From the NCBI RefSeq assembly GCF_000243335.1, contig NZ_JH597773.1:1601980-1665979 (forward strand): a stretch of 64,000 nucleotides of DNA, given 5' to 3'. The position numbers and the translations under genes are program-made. The notes below the pieces were generated by a model, which saw nothing but the letters and a program-made list of their open reading frames with translations, did no database searches and was not told the origin of the DNA. This DNA comes from Leptonema illini DSM 21528. GTDB lineage: Bacteria > Spirochaetota > Leptospiria > Leptospirales > Leptonemataceae. Shown here piece after piece: positions 62,822 to 64,000 of this stretch; within the stretch, counting starts at the first letter, position 1, and each line of letters starts with the position of its first letter.

Positions 62822-63841
62822 ATGGAGATTTATGTGCAAGAAACCTTATTGATACCGGATCGCTACGACATGCTGGCCCGAAAAGCAGGCGGCGTGCTTC
62901 CACGCATTATCGTAAAAGTGGATGAAGCTCTGGATTTCATTGATTCTGTATATTCGGATATGCGCTCCGCTGGTAGAGGAGCATTTTTGATTTTTCGCGC
63001 AGAGTCAGGGGTTGGTAAATCTACGTTTCTCAACACGATTTCCTTTTTCCGTGATGGAATTGAGATTCAGACTGTTCCCGGTGAGCAAGAGCTATCGGGT
63101 TTCTTTCGAACTCTCCCGAAAAATTCCAGCCAGCTACGCATCCTTGTATTGGAGGGGCGAGAAGCATTGACGGATTTCTCGGAAGCAGATATTGAGAAGG
63201 TCCTTCATGGGATTAATGGGTTTCTCAGGTCGGAAAACGGAGAGAAAACCCTAATTGCTTGGACCTGCAATTCTGATGAGCTTCAGCAAAAACTCCTCGA
63301 ACTGGGCCAGCGAATCGGTGGATCTGCGCTTCTCGGAAGTTATGGGGGCCTTTTTCGTTTTGCTGGTCCCGAAAAAGAACAGTATCTCGAAATTGCCCGC
63401 AGAACAGTTGCCGAATTAAATTCGGGAATATCGCTCTTAGAACTCGGTATTACCGAGGAGAATGGCCGGCTCTTGGCCGGCCAAGCGAACACAATAGGCG
63501 ACTTCATGCTCGCCGTTAGGCAATTCGCGGCCAAATCAAAAGATCAGCTTGCGAAACTTTTAGAGAAAGACCAATTCCGTCTCTGGTTTTTCGTTGTAGC
63601 GGGAAATGAACCAGAAGGTGACGTAGCGACTCTTACGAGAGGCGTCTCGGCTCATGCGGATATCGACCGAATGCTCAATGCTACAGGCGCTAATGTTGTC
63701 AGGGAGTTACAAAATGTGCGGGACAAGGTAGGCACATTGGTCAATACTCTGGATGTAAGACTCATCTATGTTCCCTTGACGTTGGTCAATTCAATACAAG
63801 CCATCTCAAAAATGCCTGAGGAGGATAACGATACAACCTAA
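62822..63841 (+). CDS. P-loop ATPase of unknown family, 3' end disrupted by an IS5 element
   Basis: A 339-residue frame with one Walker A motif ([11 protein letters not shown] near 60-70) and a Walker B-like stretch [14 protein letters not shown] near 105; the family is not recognised. The start may be the GTG at 62834, as GGAG lies 6 bases before it, rather than the ATG at 62822. The last 12 codons overlap the convergent IS5 transposase frame, whose stop is at 63806. The native C-terminus has therefore probably been replaced by IS sequence. Together with the OLD gene it may be part of a defence island, though a link between the two is inference. Confidence 0.65.
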   Translation: MEIYVQETLLIPDRYDMLARKAGGVLPRIIVKVDEALDFIDSVYSDMRSAGRGAFLIFRAESGVGKSTFLNTISFFRDGIEIQTVPGEQELSGFFRTLPKNSSQLRILVLEGREALTDFSEADIEKVLHGINGFLRSENGEKTLIAWTCNSDELQQKLLELGQRIGGSALLGSYGGLFRFAGPEKEQYLEIARRTVAELNSGISLLELGITEENGRLLAGQANTIGDFMLAVRQFAAKSKDQLAKLLEKDQFRLWFFVVAGNEPEGDVATLTRGVSAHADIDRMLNATGANVVRELQNVRDKVGTLVNTLDVRLIYVPLTLVNSIQAISKMPEEDNDTT

Positions 63842-64000
63842 CCGGACAAACGAAAGGTAGTTCTCCCAGTACCTCTCGAATCGATTGAGTATTCTGCGAA
63901 AATTCTGGAGCCAGGCAAAGAGTCTTTCGACCTTCCATCTGCGTTTATATCGACGCAGCTCCCGCCCATCCTGTGTGCTCTCCTTTTTCCGGCCCCGTCT
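63806..64000 (-). CDS. IS5-family transposase, C-terminal part (continues beyond window)
   Basis: The minus strand from 64000 is open to a TGA at 63806 and encodes [19 protein letters not shown] followed by [20 protein letters not shown], the well-known C-terminus of IS5-family (DDE) transposases with the catalytic Glu in VERLFAW. The frame is intact through the window edge. The rest of the element lies outside. The IS end should be a few tens of bases below 63806, inside the end of the P-loop ATPase gene. Confidence 0.85.
   Translation of the reverse strand, partial: RRGRKKESTQDGRELRRYKRRWKVERLFAWLQNFRRILNRFERYWENYLSFVRLGCIVILLRHF

Noticed and set aside
63856..63880. Suspected frameshift in the IS5 transposase C-terminus
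   Set aside because: On careful re-reading of the reverse complement the frame is continuous ([12 protein letters not shown]), so there is no frameshift.

Overview
The window is about 64 kb of protein-dense bacterial DNA at moderately high GC. It has no rRNA, recognisable tRNA or CRISPR array. Gene content points to a spirochaete of the Leptospirales, closest in style to a Leptonema-like organism. The pointers are a GspN of the Leptospira type, a very large kinase/ATPase/GAF/SpoIIE regulator, many lipoproteins with loose lipoboxes, SH3-like lipoproteins and a two-cNMP patatin phospholipase. The base composition is too GC-rich for Leptospira itself. The genus call is inference.

Region 1 (1-7766, plus) is a nitrate assimilation operon with overlapping genes: uroporphyrinogen-III methyltransferase for siroheme (5' end outside the window), a DUF4202 protein, a NarK transporter, and a 1186-residue fusion of molybdopterin nitrate reductase, an NAD(P)H/FAD reductase and a BFD-type iron-sulfur domain. 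The last gene is a 498-residue protein that resembles nitrite/sulfite reductase half-domains without siroheme/4Fe-4S cysteines and ends in a rubredoxin domain. Region 2 (7747-12180, minus) has four tightly packed genes: a cytoplasmic trypsin-like protease with a zinc ribbon, an unknown protein, a GT4 glycosyltransferase and a PfkB (adenosine-kinase-like) kinase. Region 3 (12260-17798, plus) holds an LtaS-like sulfatase-fold membrane enzyme, an unknown protein, a Nudix hydrolase, an esterase lipoprotein and a methyltransferase. It meets a DUF1566 lipoprotein head-on.

Region 4 (19298-39395) is mixed: a membrane AraC regulator, a VPS62-like protein with a two-cNMP patatin phospholipase, a THUMP RNA methyltransferase, a D-aminoacylase-like amidohydrolase with a clear promoter and palindrome, an EVE protein, two membrane proteins, the 1754-residue sensor/phosphatase, a DUF1003 protein with an alpha/beta hydrolase lipoprotein, MscL, GltD and an SRPBCC protein. 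Region 5 (39400-43980) is sparse, with small secreted proteins or lipoproteins, several MITE-like inverted-repeat elements, and an IS110-family insertion sequence whose upstream noncoding DNA can fold like a bridge RNA.

Region 6 (43984-59298) is housekeeping: sucCD, CCA tRNA nucleotidyltransferase, mtnA, der, smpB, a partial type II secretion cluster (gspKLMN), an MDR oxidoreductase divergent from a TetR regulator with one operator covering both promoters, and panB. Region 7 (59300-64000) looks like an accessory island. It has tandem and inverted intergenic repeats, a lipoprotein, an AT-rich OLD-type ATPase/TOPRIM nuclease gene (a likely phage-defence gene), and a second P-loop ATPase whose 3' end runs into an IS5-family transposase at the window edge.

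The most interesting items are the siroheme-less rubredoxin protein of the nitrate operon, the face-to-face promoters sharing one operator at 56993-57034, the putative IS110 bridge RNA, and the 60.6-64 kb island.
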